Shown here: positions 53,946-63,019 of the stretch, piece by piece
Numbering within the stretch: the stretch's first letter is position 1
How the letters are laid out: every line of letters begins with the position of its first letter
NCBI RefSeq assembly: GCF_001613245.1
Contig: NZ_BDBZ01000033.1
Span: forward strand, 1 to 64,000
Source: Nocardia speluncae NBRC 108251
GTDB lineage: Bacteria; Actinomycetota; Actinomycetes; Mycobacteriales; Mycobacteriaceae
Direction of reading: 5' to 3'
DNA: 64,000 nt
The notes under the pieces: generated by a model
The model's input: the letters and a program-made list of their open reading frames with translations, nothing else
Told to the model about the DNA's origin: nothing
Databases searched by the model: none
Translations under genes and position numbers: made by a program

Positions 53946-55013
53946 GTGACCATCACCGAGCGTTCCAACGATAACGCCACCGAGATCGCCGTCGTCGGCT
54001 TCGCGCACGCACCGCATGTGCCGGAGACCTATGGCACCACCAACGGTGTGGAGATGCTGGTGCCCTGTTTCCAGCAGCTCTACGACCAGCTGGGCATCAC
54101 CAAATCCGATATCGGCTTCTGGTGCTCCGGATCATCGGATTACCTGGCCGGCCGGTCCTTCTCGTTCATCTCCGCGATCGACTCGATCGGCGCCGTCCCG
54201 CCGATCAACGAATCCCATGTGGAGATGGACGCCGCCTGGGCCCTGTACGAGGCGTGGGTGAAAATCCGCTCCGGACAGGTACAGACCGCCCTGGTCTACG
54301 GCTTCGGGAAATCCTCCGCGAGCACCCTGCGCAGGGTCCTCACCACCCAGCTCGACCCCTACCTGGTCGCTCCGCTGTGGCCGGATTCGCTGGCCGTCGC
54401 CGGGTTGCAGGCCCGAGCCGGGCTCGACGCCGGACGCTGGACCGAACGCGATATGGCCGCCGTCTCGGCCGCACACACCGTCGACGGTAAATCGGTCGAC
54501 GATCTGCTCGCCGCGCCCTACGTCGCCGACCCCCTGCGCGAACACGACTGTGCCCCCATCACCGATGGTGCCGCCGCGATCGTGCTCGCCGCCGGCGACC
54601 GCGCCCGCGAACTGTGCGAACGTCCCGCGTGGATCACCGGGATGTCGCATCGGATCGATTCCAGCGTGCTCGGCGCCCGCGATCTGACAGTCTCCCCCTC
54701 GGCGGCCACCGCCGGGCAGGCAGTGACGAACGGCGATACCAGCGGTATCGACGTGGCCGAACTGCACGCACCCTTCAGCCACCAGCAGCTCATCCTCGCC
54801 GAGGCGCTGGGACTGAAACCGGAGACCAAGGTCAATCCGAACGGTGGCGCATTGGCCGCCAACCCCATGTTCGCCACCGGGCTGGAACGCATCGGCTACG
54901 CCGCGCTGCCCATCATGGCGGGCACCGCCGAGCGCACGCTGGCGCACGCCACCAGCGGCCCGGCCCTGCAACAGAACCTTGTGACAGTCCTGGATTCGGA
55001 GGCCCGCCGATGA
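53946..55013 (+). CDS. ltp4: Thiolase-like lipid-transfer protein Ltp4
   Basis: A 355-residue thiolase-fold protein (SCPx/Ltp type). The usual nucleophile cysteine position reads FWCSGSSDYLAGR near residue 60. Later blocks are PITDGAAAIVLAAG near 205, ELHAPFSHQQLI and NPNGGALAANPMFATG. The length matches Rv3522 (ltp4). It follows the DUF35 gene by 13 bases and overlaps ltp3 by four. The pair with a DUF35 protein parallels the Ltp2-ChsH2 aldolase that cleaves the sterol side chain, so a related retro-aldol or thiolytic role is likely. Confidence 0.88.
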   Translation: MTITERSNDNATEIAVVGFAHAPHVPETYGTTNGVEMLVPCFQQLYDQLGITKSDIGFWCSGSSDYLAGRSFSFISAIDSIGAVPPINESHVEMDAAWALYEAWVKIRSGQVQTALVYGFGKSSASTLRRVLTTQLDPYLVAPLWPDSLAVAGLQARAGLDAGRWTERDMAAVSAAHTVDGKSVDDLLAAPYVADPLREHDCAPITDGAAAIVLAAGDRARELCERPAWITGMSHRIDSSVLGARDLTVSPSAATAGQAVTNGDTSGIDVAELHAPFSHQQLILAEALGLKPETKVNPNGGALAANPMFATGLERIGYAALPIMAGTAERTLAHATSGPALQQNLVTVLDSEARR

Positions 55014-56176
55014 GTTTCCCCGCCGCGGTGCTGGGCACCGGACAAACCCACCACGTCGCCAAACGCGGCGATGTATCGATGGCCGGGATGTGCCGGGAGG
55101 CGATCGACCGAGCGCTGGCCGACTCCGGCCTGACCATGGCCGATATCGACGCCATCGTGATCGGCAAGGCCCCGGACATGTTCGAGGGCATGATGATGCC
55201 CGAGCTGTACCTGGCGGATGCGCTGGGCGCGCCCGGAAAACCGCTGCTGCGCGTGCACACCGCCGGTTCGGTCGGCGGCTCCACCGCATGCGTGGCCGCC
55301 AGTATGGTGCAGGGCGGTGTGCACGAGAAGGTGCTCGCCATCGCCTGGGAGAAGCAGTCGGAATCGAACGCCATGTGGGCGCTGTCGATTCCGGTGCCGT
55401 TCACGATGCCGGTGGGCGCGGGTGCGGGGGGCTACTTCGCGCCCCATGTGCGGTCCTATATCCGCCGGGCGAACGCGCCGCTGCATGTGGGCGCGATGGT
55501 TGCCGCGAAGGATCGCCGCAACGGGGCCAAGAACCCGCACGCCCATCTCAAGCAGGGCAACAAGACCATGGAAGAGGTCCTCGCCTCGCAGGTGCTGTGG
55601 GATCCCATCCGGTTCGACGAAACCTGTCCCTCCTCCGATGGTGCCTGTGCCGTGGTGATCGGCGGCGAGGAATCGGCCACCGCGGTGGAGGCGTCCGGTA
55701 AGAAGGTCGGCTGGATCCACGCCACCGCGATGCGCACCGAACCGCTGGCCTACGCCGGCCGCGACCAGGTGAGCCCGCAGGCCGGGCAGGAAGCGGCCAA
55801 GGCTCTCTGGGCGCAGGCCGGGATCACCGACCCGCTGGCCGAGATCGACGCCGCCGAAATCTATGTGCCCTTCTCCTGGTTCGAGCCGATGTGGCTGGAG
55901 AACCTCGGTTTCGCCGCCCCCGGCGACGGCTGGAAACTCACCGACAAAGGGGAAACCGAAATCGGCGGCACGCTGCCGGTGAACCCGTCCGGCGGGGTGC
56001 TCTCGTCCAACCCGATCGGCGCGTCCGGCATGATCCGCTTCGCCGAAGCGGCAAAGCAGGTGATGGGCCGCGCCGGCGACTACCAGGTCGAGAATGCCCG
56101 CAAGGCGCTGGGTCACGCTTACGGTGGTGGCTCGCAGTACTTCTCGATGTGGGTCGTCGGATCGGAACGCCGATGA
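55010..56176 (+). CDS. ltp3: Thiolase-like lipid-transfer protein Ltp3
   Basis: A 388-residue thiolase-fold protein. VHTAGSVGGSTACVAASMVQGG near residue 80 takes the place of the usual active-site loop; the thiolase cysteine there is replaced or shifted, as in other SCPx-like Ltp proteins. Further blocks: CPSSDGACAVVIGG near 205, EIYVPFSWFEPMWLENLGF and NPSGGVLSSNPIGASGMIRFAE. It matches Rv3523 (ltp3) in size and order. It overlaps both neighbours by four bases (ATGA). Confidence 0.88.
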   Translation: MSFPAAVLGTGQTHHVAKRGDVSMAGMCREAIDRALADSGLTMADIDAIVIGKAPDMFEGMMMPELYLADALGAPGKPLLRVHTAGSVGGSTACVAASMVQGGVHEKVLAIAWEKQSESNAMWALSIPVPFTMPVGAGAGGYFAPHVRSYIRRANAPLHVGAMVAAKDRRNGAKNPHAHLKQGNKTMEEVLASQVLWDPIRFDETCPSSDGACAVVIGGEESATAVEASGKKVGWIHATAMRTEPLAYAGRDQVSPQAGQEAAKALWAQAGITDPLAEIDAAEIYVPFSWFEPMWLENLGFAAPGDGWKLTDKGETEIGGTLPVNPSGGVLSSNPIGASGMIRFAEAAKQVMGRAGDYQVENARKALGHAYGGGSQYFSMWVVGSERR

Positions 56177-57054
56177 CGCTGAAATTCAGCCTCGGGGTCG
56201 CGCTCAGCCCGCTGGAACAACTGCCCGAACTGGCGAGAACGGCGGAGGAGGTCGGGTTCAGCTCGATCGCACTGCCGGATTCGCTGTTCTATATGAAATC
56301 CCAGGCGGCGAAGTATCCGTACACCCCGGACGGCGCCCGCTTCTGGGGCCCCGACACCCCGTGGGTGGATCCGCTGATCGCCGCGACCGCCATGGCCGCC
56401 GTGACCACCAGGCTCCGCTTCTACACCAATGTGCTCAAACTGGGTTCCCGGAATCCGCTGCTGCTGGCCCGCCAGGTCGGGTCGGTTGCGAATCTTTCCG
56501 GTAACCGGTTCGGCTTCGGTGTGGGAATCGGCTGGGCGCCGGAGGAATTCGAGTGGTGCGGGGTGCCGTATGCGCGCCGCGGCGCCCGGGTCGACGAGAT
56601 GATCGAGGTCATCAAGAAGGTCCTCGAGGGCGGCATGACCGAATATCACGGTGAGTTCTTCGATTTCGATGAGCTGCAGATGAGCCCGGCACCGAGCGAG
56701 CCGGTGCCGTTCTACATCGGCGGCCATACCGAGGTGGCGTTGCGCCGTGCGGCCCGGGTGGGCGACGGTTGGACGTCGGCGATGATGAAGTTCGACGATC
56801 TGCAGACCACCATCGCCCGGCTCGGCGAGCTACGCGCCGAACACGACCGCGCCGACGTGCCGTTCGAGATCCAGGCGGTCTGCGTGGACAAGTTCGGCCG
56901 CGACGGCTACCAGGAGCAGTACGACGCCGGCGTCACCGACGCGATCGTGATCCCCTGGCTGGCCGCCGGTATCGGATTCGACGGGGATATCGAGGCGAAG
57001 AAGGACGCGCTGCGCACATTCGCCCAAGAGAACATCCAGAACCCGATCACCTGA
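56173..57054 (+). CDS. LLM class F420-dependent oxidoreductase (TIGR03619 type)
   Basis: A 293-residue luciferase-like oxidoreductase with TTRLRFYTNVLKLGSRNPLLLARQVGSV (about 78-105), RFGFGVGIGWAPEEFEWCGV and VPFYIGGHTEVALRRAARVGDGW. It differs clearly from the F420-type protein at 51817. It is translationally coupled to ltp3 (ATGA), so it probably acts on the same sterol-derived intermediates; no such gene lies at this place in M. tuberculosis as far as I recall. Confidence 0.88.
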   Translation: MTLKFSLGVALSPLEQLPELARTAEEVGFSSIALPDSLFYMKSQAAKYPYTPDGARFWGPDTPWVDPLIAATAMAAVTTRLRFYTNVLKLGSRNPLLLARQVGSVANLSGNRFGFGVGIGWAPEEFEWCGVPYARRGARVDEMIEVIKKVLEGGMTEYHGEFFDFDELQMSPAPSEPVPFYIGGHTEVALRRAARVGDGWTSAMMKFDDLQTTIARLGELRAEHDRADVPFEIQAVCVDKFGRDGYQEQYDAGVTDAIVIPWLAAGIGFDGDIEAKKDALRTFAQENIQNPIT

Positions 57055-57110
57055 GCGTTGCCGCCACCCGCTGGGGTGGCGGCAACACAGGCTTGCCGAG
57101 AGGAAAACTC

Positions 57111-57527
57111 ATGAGCAGCGACGAACATCCCGCACGGACGGCCGGACTGGCCTCACAGGCCGCAGTACGCGCCCGGGACAAGGATGCTTGGCTCGCGCTG
57201 TTCGCCCCGGACGGGATCGTGGAGGACCCGATCGGACCCTCCGGTTTCGACCCCGAAGGCAAGGGCCATCGTGGCCCCGCGGCGATTGCGGCCTTCTGGG
57301 ACAAGGCGATCGCGGGAACCGATTCGATCGAGTTCCTTTTCGGCGATTCCTTCGCCTGCGGCGCGGAGATCGCGTTCACCGGCACGATTCGCAGCACCAT
57401 CGGCGGGCATCGCATCGACGCCGAGGGTGTTTTCACGTACAAGGTGGACGACTCCGGGAAGATTCTCGCCCTGCGCGCGTTCTGGGAAGTAGATCGCGCG
57501 ATGGCCACGGCCACCCCGGTCGGCTGA
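57111..57527 (+). CDS. NTF2/SnoaL-like protein (ketosteroid-isomerase fold)
   Basis: A 138-residue protein with the cone-shaped NTF2-like fold: AVRARDKDAWLALFAPDGIVEDPIG (about 18-42), HRGPAAIAAFWDKAIAG and EGVFTYKVDDSGKILALRAFWEV. The fold includes steroid delta-isomerases, and its place in a sterol operon makes a related role plausible. AGAGGAAAA lies ahead of the ATG at 57111. Two terminators follow. Confidence 0.82.
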   Translation: MSSDEHPARTAGLASQAAVRARDKDAWLALFAPDGIVEDPIGPSGFDPEGKGHRGPAAIAAFWDKAIAGTDSIEFLFGDSFACGAEIAFTGTIRSTIGGHRIDAEGVFTYKVDDSGKILALRAFWEVDRAMATATPVG

Positions 57528-57579
57528 TCGGCTCCGGGCTGCCCCTCACGGCCCGCCTGCCGATCAGCTTCTGTACCGG

Positions 57580-57615
57580 ACCGGCCCCGCACTCCCTCAG
57601 GGGTGCGGGGCCGGT
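57580..57615. terminator. First terminator after the NTF2-like gene
   Basis: A 13-bp perfect stem (57580-57592 with 57603-57615) with a 10-base loop that can itself pair (CCC with GGG). Confidence 0.75.
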
Positions 57616-57681
57616 TCGTGTCGCCTGCCCGAACTTGCCATGTGGTTCGGCCCGGCACGCCCCCCGGGCCGCCGGCAAAGC

Positions 57682-57714
57682 TTCGGCCCCGCACCCTGTG
57701 GATGCGGGGCCGAA
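57682..57714. terminator. Second terminator before cyp125
   Basis: A 12-bp perfect stem (57682-57693 with 57703-57714) and a 9-base loop. It shares the GGCCCCGCA core with the hairpin at 57580, so the two may be a duplicated terminator, or one may serve each convergent gene. Confidence 0.7.
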
Positions 57715-57817
57715 CTGTGGGCCGCGCCGCCGCCACAACGGCGCGGTGCACACTCGATTCCGGTTGCGGGCCCCGGACACCAGCTGTCCCCGGGGCCGGA
57801 GGCCTGCTCCGCCGAGC

Positions 57818-59089
57818 TCAGCTCGCGGTCTGCCCCGTCACCGGGCAGGTCTTGTAGTCGACCTGGAATTCCTTGATCCCGTTCAACCAGCCGGAGCGCA
57901 GCCGCCGCGGATCACCCAGTTGGGAGATATCGGGCATATGGTCGGCGATCGCGTTGAAGATCAGGTCGATCTCCAGCTTGGCCAGGTTGGCGCCGATGCA
58001 GTAGTGCGCCCCGGTACCGCCGAAGGCCACATGCTGGTTGTCCTCGCGCGTGATGTCGAACTTCATCGGGTTCTCGAAGACATCTTCGTCGAAGTTCGCC
58101 GCCCGGTACACCATCAGTACCCGCTGGCCCTTCTTGATCTGGACACCGTTGAGTTCGGTGTCCTCGAGGGCGGTGCGCTGGAAGGTGGTGATCGGGCTGG
58201 CCCAGCGGATGATCTCGTCGGCCGTGGTCTTGGGGCGTTCCTTCTTGTAGAGCTCCCACTGATCCGGGTTCTCCAGGAAGGCGATCATGCCGTGCGTGAT
58301 GGCGTTGCGGGTGGTTTCGTTACCCGCGACCGCCAGCAGCATCACAAAAAATCCGAATTCCTCGGATTTGAGGGCTTCACCGTCGATATCGGCCTCGACC
58401 AGGGTGGTGACGATATCGTTGGCCGGGCAGGCCTTGCGCGCCTCGGCCATCGCATAGGCGTAGCCGAGCAGTTCGGTGGAGGCCTGCACCGGGTCCACAT
58501 CGATTTCCGGATCGTCGTAACCGGTCATCTCGTTGGACCAGGTGAACACCTTCATCCGGTCTTCCTGCGGTACGCCGATCAGTTCGGCGATCGCCTGCAG
58601 GGGCAGTTCGCAGGCGATCTGGGTGACGAAATCGCCGGACCCGGCCTCGGCAGCGGCCTTGACGATGGCCTCGGTGCGCTTCGACAGCTCGTCCCGCAGC
58701 GAGTTGATCGCGCGCGGGGTGAAGCCACGCGAGATGATCTTGCGCATCCGGGTGTGCTCGGGCGGGTCCATGTTCAGCAGAATGAAACGCTGCAGTTCGA
58801 TCTGCTCGCGCTCGATATCGTCGTTGAACCGCGGCAGCGCGGTGTTCTCGAAGGTCGAGAACACATCACTGCGCCGCGAGACCTCCTTGATGTCGGCATG
58901 CTTGGTGACGACCCAGAAGCCGTCGTCGTGGAAACCACCGACCTCGGGCGATTTCTCCTGCCACCAGATCGGCGCGGTACGGCGGAGTTCGGCGAACTCC
59001 TCGATCGGTACCCGCTGCATGTACATATCGGGGTCCGTGACATCGAACCCCTCCGGCAGGTTCGGCCGGCCCATGCGCGTATCCACCAC
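57818..59089 (-). CDS. cyp125: Steroid C26/C27-monooxygenase, cytochrome P450 CYP125
   Basis: A 423-residue cytochrome P450. The heme-binding loop FGGTGAHYCIGANLAKLE lies near residue 350, the I-helix AGNETTRNAI near 255 and the ExxR motif in TADEIIRWASP near 288. CYP125 starts cholesterol side-chain degradation by oxidising C26/C27 to the acid. A GTG at 59089 with AAGGAG seven bases upstream is the best start. A perfect KstR operator lies at 59111, and the gene is divergent from fadA5, as Rv3545c/Rv3546 are. Confidence 0.94.
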   Translation of the reverse strand: MVDTRMGRPNLPEGFDVTDPDMYMQRVPIEEFAELRRTAPIWWQEKSPEVGGFHDDGFWVVTKHADIKEVSRRSDVFSTFENTALPRFNDDIEREQIELQRFILLNMDPPEHTRMRKIISRGFTPRAINSLRDELSKRTEAIVKAAAEAGSGDFVTQIACELPLQAIAELIGVPQEDRMKVFTWSNEMTGYDDPEIDVDPVQASTELLGYAYAMAEARKACPANDIVTTLVEADIDGEALKSEEFGFFVMLLAVAGNETTRNAITHGMIAFLENPDQWELYKKERPKTTADEIIRWASPITTFQRTALEDTELNGVQIKKGQRVLMVYRAANFDEDVFENPMKFDITREDNQHVAFGGTGAHYCIGANLAKLEIDLIFNAIADHMPDISQLGDPRRLRSGWLNGIKEFQVDYKTCPVTGQTAS

Positions 59090-59110
59090 CAGATGTCTCC
59101 TTCGACAAAC

Positions 59111-59124
59111 TGAAACACGTTCTA
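59111..59124. promoter_or_regulatory. KstR-type operator proximal to cyp125
   Basis: TGAAACACGTTCTA matches TnnAACnnGTTnnA completely. It is the left one of two sites in the 143-base divergent gap and lies next to the cyp125 ribosome site. Confidence 0.85.
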
Positions 59125-59190
59125 CAATCATTGAAGCACAGGCGTAAGAACGAGGAAAGAAACCGGACTGAACTTACCTCCACCAATGTG

Positions 59191-59204
59191 CGGAACACGT
59201 TCCA
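59191..59204. promoter_or_regulatory. KstR-type operator proximal to fadA5
   Basis: CGGAACACGTTCCA differs from TnnAACnnGTTnnA only at the first base and forms a GGAAC-AC-GTTCC palindrome, 28 bases before the fadA5 start. Confidence 0.78.
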
Positions 59205-59232
59205 GTTTTCTGTCCGAAACGAAAGGTTCAAG

Positions 59233-60396
59233 ATGGGCACACCCGTTATCGTCGAGGCAGCTCGCACCCCCATCGGCAAGCGCAACGGCTGGCTCTCCGG
59301 GCTCCACGCGGCCGAGATCCTCGGTCTCGCCCAGCGCGGACTGCTCGATCGCGCCCACCTCGACCCCGCCAAGGTCGAGCAGATCATCGGCGGCTGCGTC
59401 ACCCAGGCCGGGGCCCAGTCCAACAACATCACCCGGACCGCCTGGCTCGCCGCGGGCCTGCCCTGGCAGATCGGCGCCACGACCATCGACGCCCAATGCG
59501 GTTCGGCTCAACAGGCCAACCATCTCATCGCCGGGCTGATCGCCACCGATGCCATCGATATCGGGGTCGCATGCGGTGTCGAGGCGATGAGCCAGGTGCC
59601 GCTGGGCGCCAATGTCGGCGAGCAGGCAGGCCCGCGGCGCCCCGCTTCCTGGGATATCGATATGCCCAACCAGTTCGAGGCGGCCGAGCGGATCGCCAAA
59701 CGGCGCGGCATCACTCGCGAAGACATCGACGCACTCGGCGTCCGATCGCAGCGGCTGGCCGCCCAGGCATGGTCCGAGGGCCGCTTCGACCGCGAGGTAC
59801 TGACGATCACGGCCCCGGTCGTCGACAAAGAGGGCAATCCGACCGGCGAGAAGCAGGAAGTGAGCCGAGACCAGGGGCTGCGGGAGACCACTGCGGAAAG
59901 CCTGGCGAAGCTGAAGCCCGTGCTGGAGGGCGGTATCCACACCGCCGGCACCTCCTCGCAGATCTCCGACGGCGCCGCGGCGGTCCTGCTCATGGACGAG
60001 AAGGCCGCCGAACGCGAGGGCCTGCGGCCACGAGCCCGGGTGGTGACCCAGTGCCTCGTGGGTGCGGAGCCGGAGTTCCACCTCGACGGGCCGGTGCAGG
60101 CGTGCAGCCGGCTGCTCGAACGCTCCGGGATGAGCATCGACGATATTGATCTTTTCGAGATCAATGAGGCTTTCGCCTCTGTCGCATTGTCGTGGGCACA
60201 GGTACACAAGCCGGATTTCGACCGGGTAAATGTGAACGGCGGAGCGATCGCGCTGGGCCATCCGGTCGGCTCGACGGGGTCCCGGCTGATCACCACCGCC
60301 CTGCACGAACTCGAGCGATCCGATCGCAGCACTGCAATGGTTCTCATGTGCGCCGGTGGCGCACTCGCGACGGGAACGATCATCGAACGGCTGTGA
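59233..60396 (+). CDS. fadA5: Steroid side-chain thiolase FadA5
   Basis: A 387-residue acetyl-CoA acyltransferase with all catalytic groups: the nucleophile Cys in TTIDAQCGSAQQAN (about residue 93), the histidine in GGAIALGHPVGSTGSR (about 345) and the second cysteine in LMCAGGALATG (about 376). FadA5 cleaves the beta-keto CoA ester of the cholesterol side chain. The ATG at 59233 follows an AAAGG purine stretch. Two KstR operators lie between this gene and cyp125. Confidence 0.94.
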   Translation: MGTPVIVEAARTPIGKRNGWLSGLHAAEILGLAQRGLLDRAHLDPAKVEQIIGGCVTQAGAQSNNITRTAWLAAGLPWQIGATTIDAQCGSAQQANHLIAGLIATDAIDIGVACGVEAMSQVPLGANVGEQAGPRRPASWDIDMPNQFEAAERIAKRRGITREDIDALGVRSQRLAAQAWSEGRFDREVLTITAPVVDKEGNPTGEKQEVSRDQGLRETTAESLAKLKPVLEGGIHTAGTSSQISDGAAAVLLMDEKAAEREGLRPRARVVTQCLVGAEPEFHLDGPVQACSRLLERSGMSIDDIDLFEINEAFASVALSWAQVHKPDFDRVNVNGGAIALGHPVGSTGSRLITTALHELERSDRSTAMVLMCAGGALATGTIIERL

Positions 60397-60429
60397 CGGC
60401 CCGGCGAATTCGCCGACGATGATCCAGCG

Positions 60430-60473
60430 GATCCGGGGCGTTAGTCCCCCTTCACAGGCAAGGGCCCCGGATC
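60430..60473. terminator. Hairpin after fadA5
   Basis: GATCCGGGGC (60430-60439) pairs with GCCCCGGATC (60464-60473) around a 24-base loop, 34 bases past the fadA5 stop. Confidence 0.6.
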
Positions 60474-60829
60474 TCGGTAAATTCCACACGTAGGTTGAAC
60501 GTTCATCTCACCGTTGGCCAGACGTGTCGTACACCACACAATGCACTATACGGTGCTTCAGAAGGGGCATCAGCAATCCGGAGGCTACTCGCCGCCCGCC
60601 CGGGAAGACCCCCGGGACGGGCGGCGACCTGGTGGTATTACGAGCCCACAAGTTCCGTGCGGGGTAACCCGCAAACGCGATACCGCGGTCCACTTCCCCG
60701 GATACAACCTAGAAGCTTCAAGGAAATCCTGAATCAGGCGTAGGTTTTCAGTTACTGAGCCGCTAATATCAATGATAGGTATCCGAGATAACGACTGTTA
60801 GTACAGTGAAGGGAATTGGGCGGCTCACA
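60474..60829 (+). other. Leader region upstream of the EspR-like gene
   Basis: No gene is visible in this 356-base stretch. The last 100 bases are less GC-rich than the rest and may hold the promoter. In-frame GTG at 60806 would extend the EspR-like protein by eight residues. Confidence 0.35.
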
Positions 60830-61246
60830 ATGGCTGATTTCGCGGCGCGGCTGAACAAGCTGTTCGAAACCGTGCATCCCCCGGGGCGTAAGCCGCACAC
60901 CAATGCAGAGGTAGCGGCCGCACTGACGGCATCCGGTCATCCGATCTCCAAACCGTATCTGTCGCAGTTACGGTCGGGCCAGCGGACGAATCCGTCCGAT
61001 GAGACGGTCGCCGCCCTGGCGAAGTTCTTCAAGGTGAAGCCCGACTACTTCTTCAACGACATCTACGCCGCGAAGATCGATCACGACCTCGAACTCCTAG
61101 CGCAGCTACAGGGTTACGGCCTGCGCCGGCTGTCCAGCCGGGCTTTCGACCTCTCCGAGGAGTCGCAGAACCTGCTGACCTCCATGGCGGAGAAACTGCG
61201 TGCCAGCGAGGGTTTGCCCGAAGTTCCTCCGGACGGAACGGAATAG
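60830..61246 (+). CDS. EspR-like XRE nucleoid-associated regulator
   Basis: A 138-residue regulator closely following EspR of M. tuberculosis: FAARLNKLFETVHPPGRKPH, then the helix-turn-helix (ISKPYLSQLRSGQRTNPSDE, about 45-64) and AALAKFFKVKPDYFF. EspR is a dimeric nucleoid-associated protein that controls espACD and many wall genes. A C-terminal helix (about 105-130) fits the dimer region. It faces a three-gene operon at 61479-64000. Confidence 0.85.
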   Translation: MADFAARLNKLFETVHPPGRKPHTNAEVAAALTASGHPISKPYLSQLRSGQRTNPSDETVAALAKFFKVKPDYFFNDIYAAKIDHDLELLAQLQGYGLRRLSSRAFDLSEESQNLLTSMAEKLRASEGLPEVPPDGTE

Positions 61247-61254
61247 AACCGGAA

Positions 61255-61296
61255 ACAGGCGCGGTGCGGTCCTCATCAGGATCGCACCGCGCCTGT
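61255..61296. terminator. Long hairpin after the EspR-like gene
   Basis: A 14-bp perfect outer stem (61255-61268 with 61283-61296) continues into five more pairs and a 4-base loop (CATC), eight bases after the stop codon. It is followed by CTCTGTCC. Confidence 0.85.
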
Positions 61297-61478
61297 CTCT
61301 GTCCGGGGTAACCGTCATACCGGCGGCCGAGCCGGGAAGAATTTCTGCGGCACCAGTATCGTCGAGCCTGAAGATTTGCAGTGTCCGATAATCACCGTAC
61401 CGACCACTCGGCATGATTCACGAGCCACATCGAGTGTTATCACAGTGACGTAACGGACGTACCGCATACCTCGGGCAA

Positions 61479-62501
61479 CTAGCCCGAAGCGGGCTCCGGT
61501 TGCGCGGCCTGTTCCGGCAGCGCGTCGAAGGCCTGGGCAATCGCCTGCACCCAGCCTCGCGGGCTGATTCCCTCCGGTGGCGCGATCCACCGGGCATCCA
61601 CCACGGCCGGTCCCAGCGGATGCCTGGCCCACTCCGCAACACGCTCGGCCCGCCGGGCGATCGCCGCCGGGGGGTCACCGGCGGCAACGATCTCCACTCC
61701 ACCGCCCGATTGCAGGTACAGCGCATCCATGATCTGCGCGACCCGATCCGAGGCCTTGAGCTGGGTCGATGTCCCGGTCTCCTCCTGCACCACCTCCGGG
61801 AACCGCTTCACCATCACCCTGTGCAGGCTCTGCACGCGCCGCAGCAACAACCGCGCCCGCAACCACATCTCGACCACGATCCACACCGCACCGAACGCGA
61901 TCAGCAGCGCGGCGACCTGCCACAGCGGCCACGCCCACGTCGGCTTGCCCGGTTCGGCGCCGGGGGCATCGGTAAGGCCACGCTGGATCTGCCCGGCGGC
62001 CAGCCCGATCACCAGTGCGGTTCCGGCGATGTAGAGGGCGATACCGCGGCCCAGCGCCGTCCAACTGAGATTGCGCAGCCCCGTCACCACAATGAAAATC
62101 CCGGCAGCCGCGACCACCGCCCAGCCGAGAACGAACGACCACAGCAGCGCGGCGACACTCGCCAGAATCCCGAGACCGTATATCCCCCAGGCGATCTGGC
62201 GCAGATTCCGGCGCGAAACCACCGGCCAGGCCGCGGAGGCGACCACCGAGGTCGCGGTGACGAACAGTAACCAGGCGCCGACAACCACACCTTCGGACAG
62301 CAACTCACCGGCCAGTCCACCGGGGAGCAAGTTGTCGATCGCCAGGCCCACATCAGGAATCGCCGCGGTACAGGCCAGGGCCACCGCGGCAACAGCCACC
62401 ACGATCGCCACTCGGGCGGTGGTCGCCGGCTTGACGAGAACACGCCCCACCCGAGCGCCGGCGGCGACCCAAACCAGGAGGGCGGTCAACCAGAAGGTCA
62501 T
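61479..62501 (-). CDS. Multi-pass membrane protein (MAB_1171c/DUF6545-like)
   Basis: A 340-residue protein with about seven membrane segments in the first two-thirds (for example TFWLTALLVWVAAGARVG, VAIVVAVAAVALACTAAI, LWSFVLGWAVVAAAGIFIV, WQVAALLIAFGAVWIVVEMWL) and a soluble C-terminal part (about 240-340). The organisation and its coupling to an ImmA/IrrE-type gene fit the MAB_1171c family of putative transporters. Function is unknown. It overlaps the upstream gene by four bases (ATGA). Confidence 0.72.
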   Translation of the reverse strand: MTFWLTALLVWVAAGARVGRVLVKPATTARVAIVVAVAAVALACTAAIPDVGLAIDNLLPGGLAGELLSEGVVVGAWLLFVTATSVVASAAWPVVSRRNLRQIAWGIYGLGILASVAALLWSFVLGWAVVAAAGIFIVVTGLRNLSWTALGRGIALYIAGTALVIGLAAGQIQRGLTDAPGAEPGKPTWAWPLWQVAALLIAFGAVWIVVEMWLRARLLLRRVQSLHRVMVKRFPEVVQEETGTSTQLKASDRVAQIMDALYLQSGGGVEIVAAGDPPAAIARRAERVAEWARHPLGPAVVDARWIAPPEGISPRGWVQAIAQAFDALPEQAAQPEPASG

Positions 62502-63019
62502 CCCAGAGCCTCATCGAATCGAAGGACCGAGACGCCCGCGCCCCGGCTGTTGAAAACGCGCAAACGTGTCATCAGCATGGCGGCGAACGTTTCGGCCTCC
62601 CATTCGGCCTGGTCGTTCTCCCCGTCCTCGAGGGCGGTCTGATGTGCACGCTGACTCAGCATGTAGGCGATCAGATCGTCACTCACCTCGAGCGTCACCT
62701 CGGTAGCCGGAGCACCCTCGTGGTCGAAGACGATATGGCCCAGCTCGTGCGCGAGCGTGTGGTCGCGACTCGGCAGCGCGCTGGCCAGCACGATGATGTC
62801 CTTGGCCGGGTAGTACCGCCGCTGCCCACAGACACCGGGGCCGAGATCGGCATCAGTGATCTCGATCGGCCGGCCCCGCTCGGCGGCCACCGCGTCGACC
62901 ACCTGGTCCAGCGTGGTGGCGTCGGCGTCGGCAGCAATCGCGCACACCGCATCCACGGCAGCCGCGACGCGACGGTAGGCACGAGTACTTTGCGTTTTGC
63001 TCTGTGTCATCGCGATCAC
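62498..63019 (-). CDS. ImmA/IrrE-type metalloprotease-like protein
   Basis: A 173-residue protein with the zinc-protease motif TLAHELGHIVFDHEG near residue 92 and the usual preceding PAKDIIVLASALPSRDH. ImmA/IrrE proteases cut XRE-type repressors in response to stress. The EspR-like XRE regulator encoded on the facing strand is a natural candidate partner. It begins with GTG at 63019, overlapping the preceding gene; an ATG at 63010 is also possible. Confidence 0.88.
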   Translation of the reverse strand: MIAMTQSKTQSTRAYRRVAAAVDAVCAIAADADATTLDQVVDAVAAERGRPIEITDADLGPGVCGQRRYYPAKDIIVLASALPSRDHTLAHELGHIVFDHEGAPATEVTLEVSDDLIAYMLSQRAHQTALEDGENDQAEWEAETFAAMLMTRLRVFNSRGAGVSVLRFDEALG

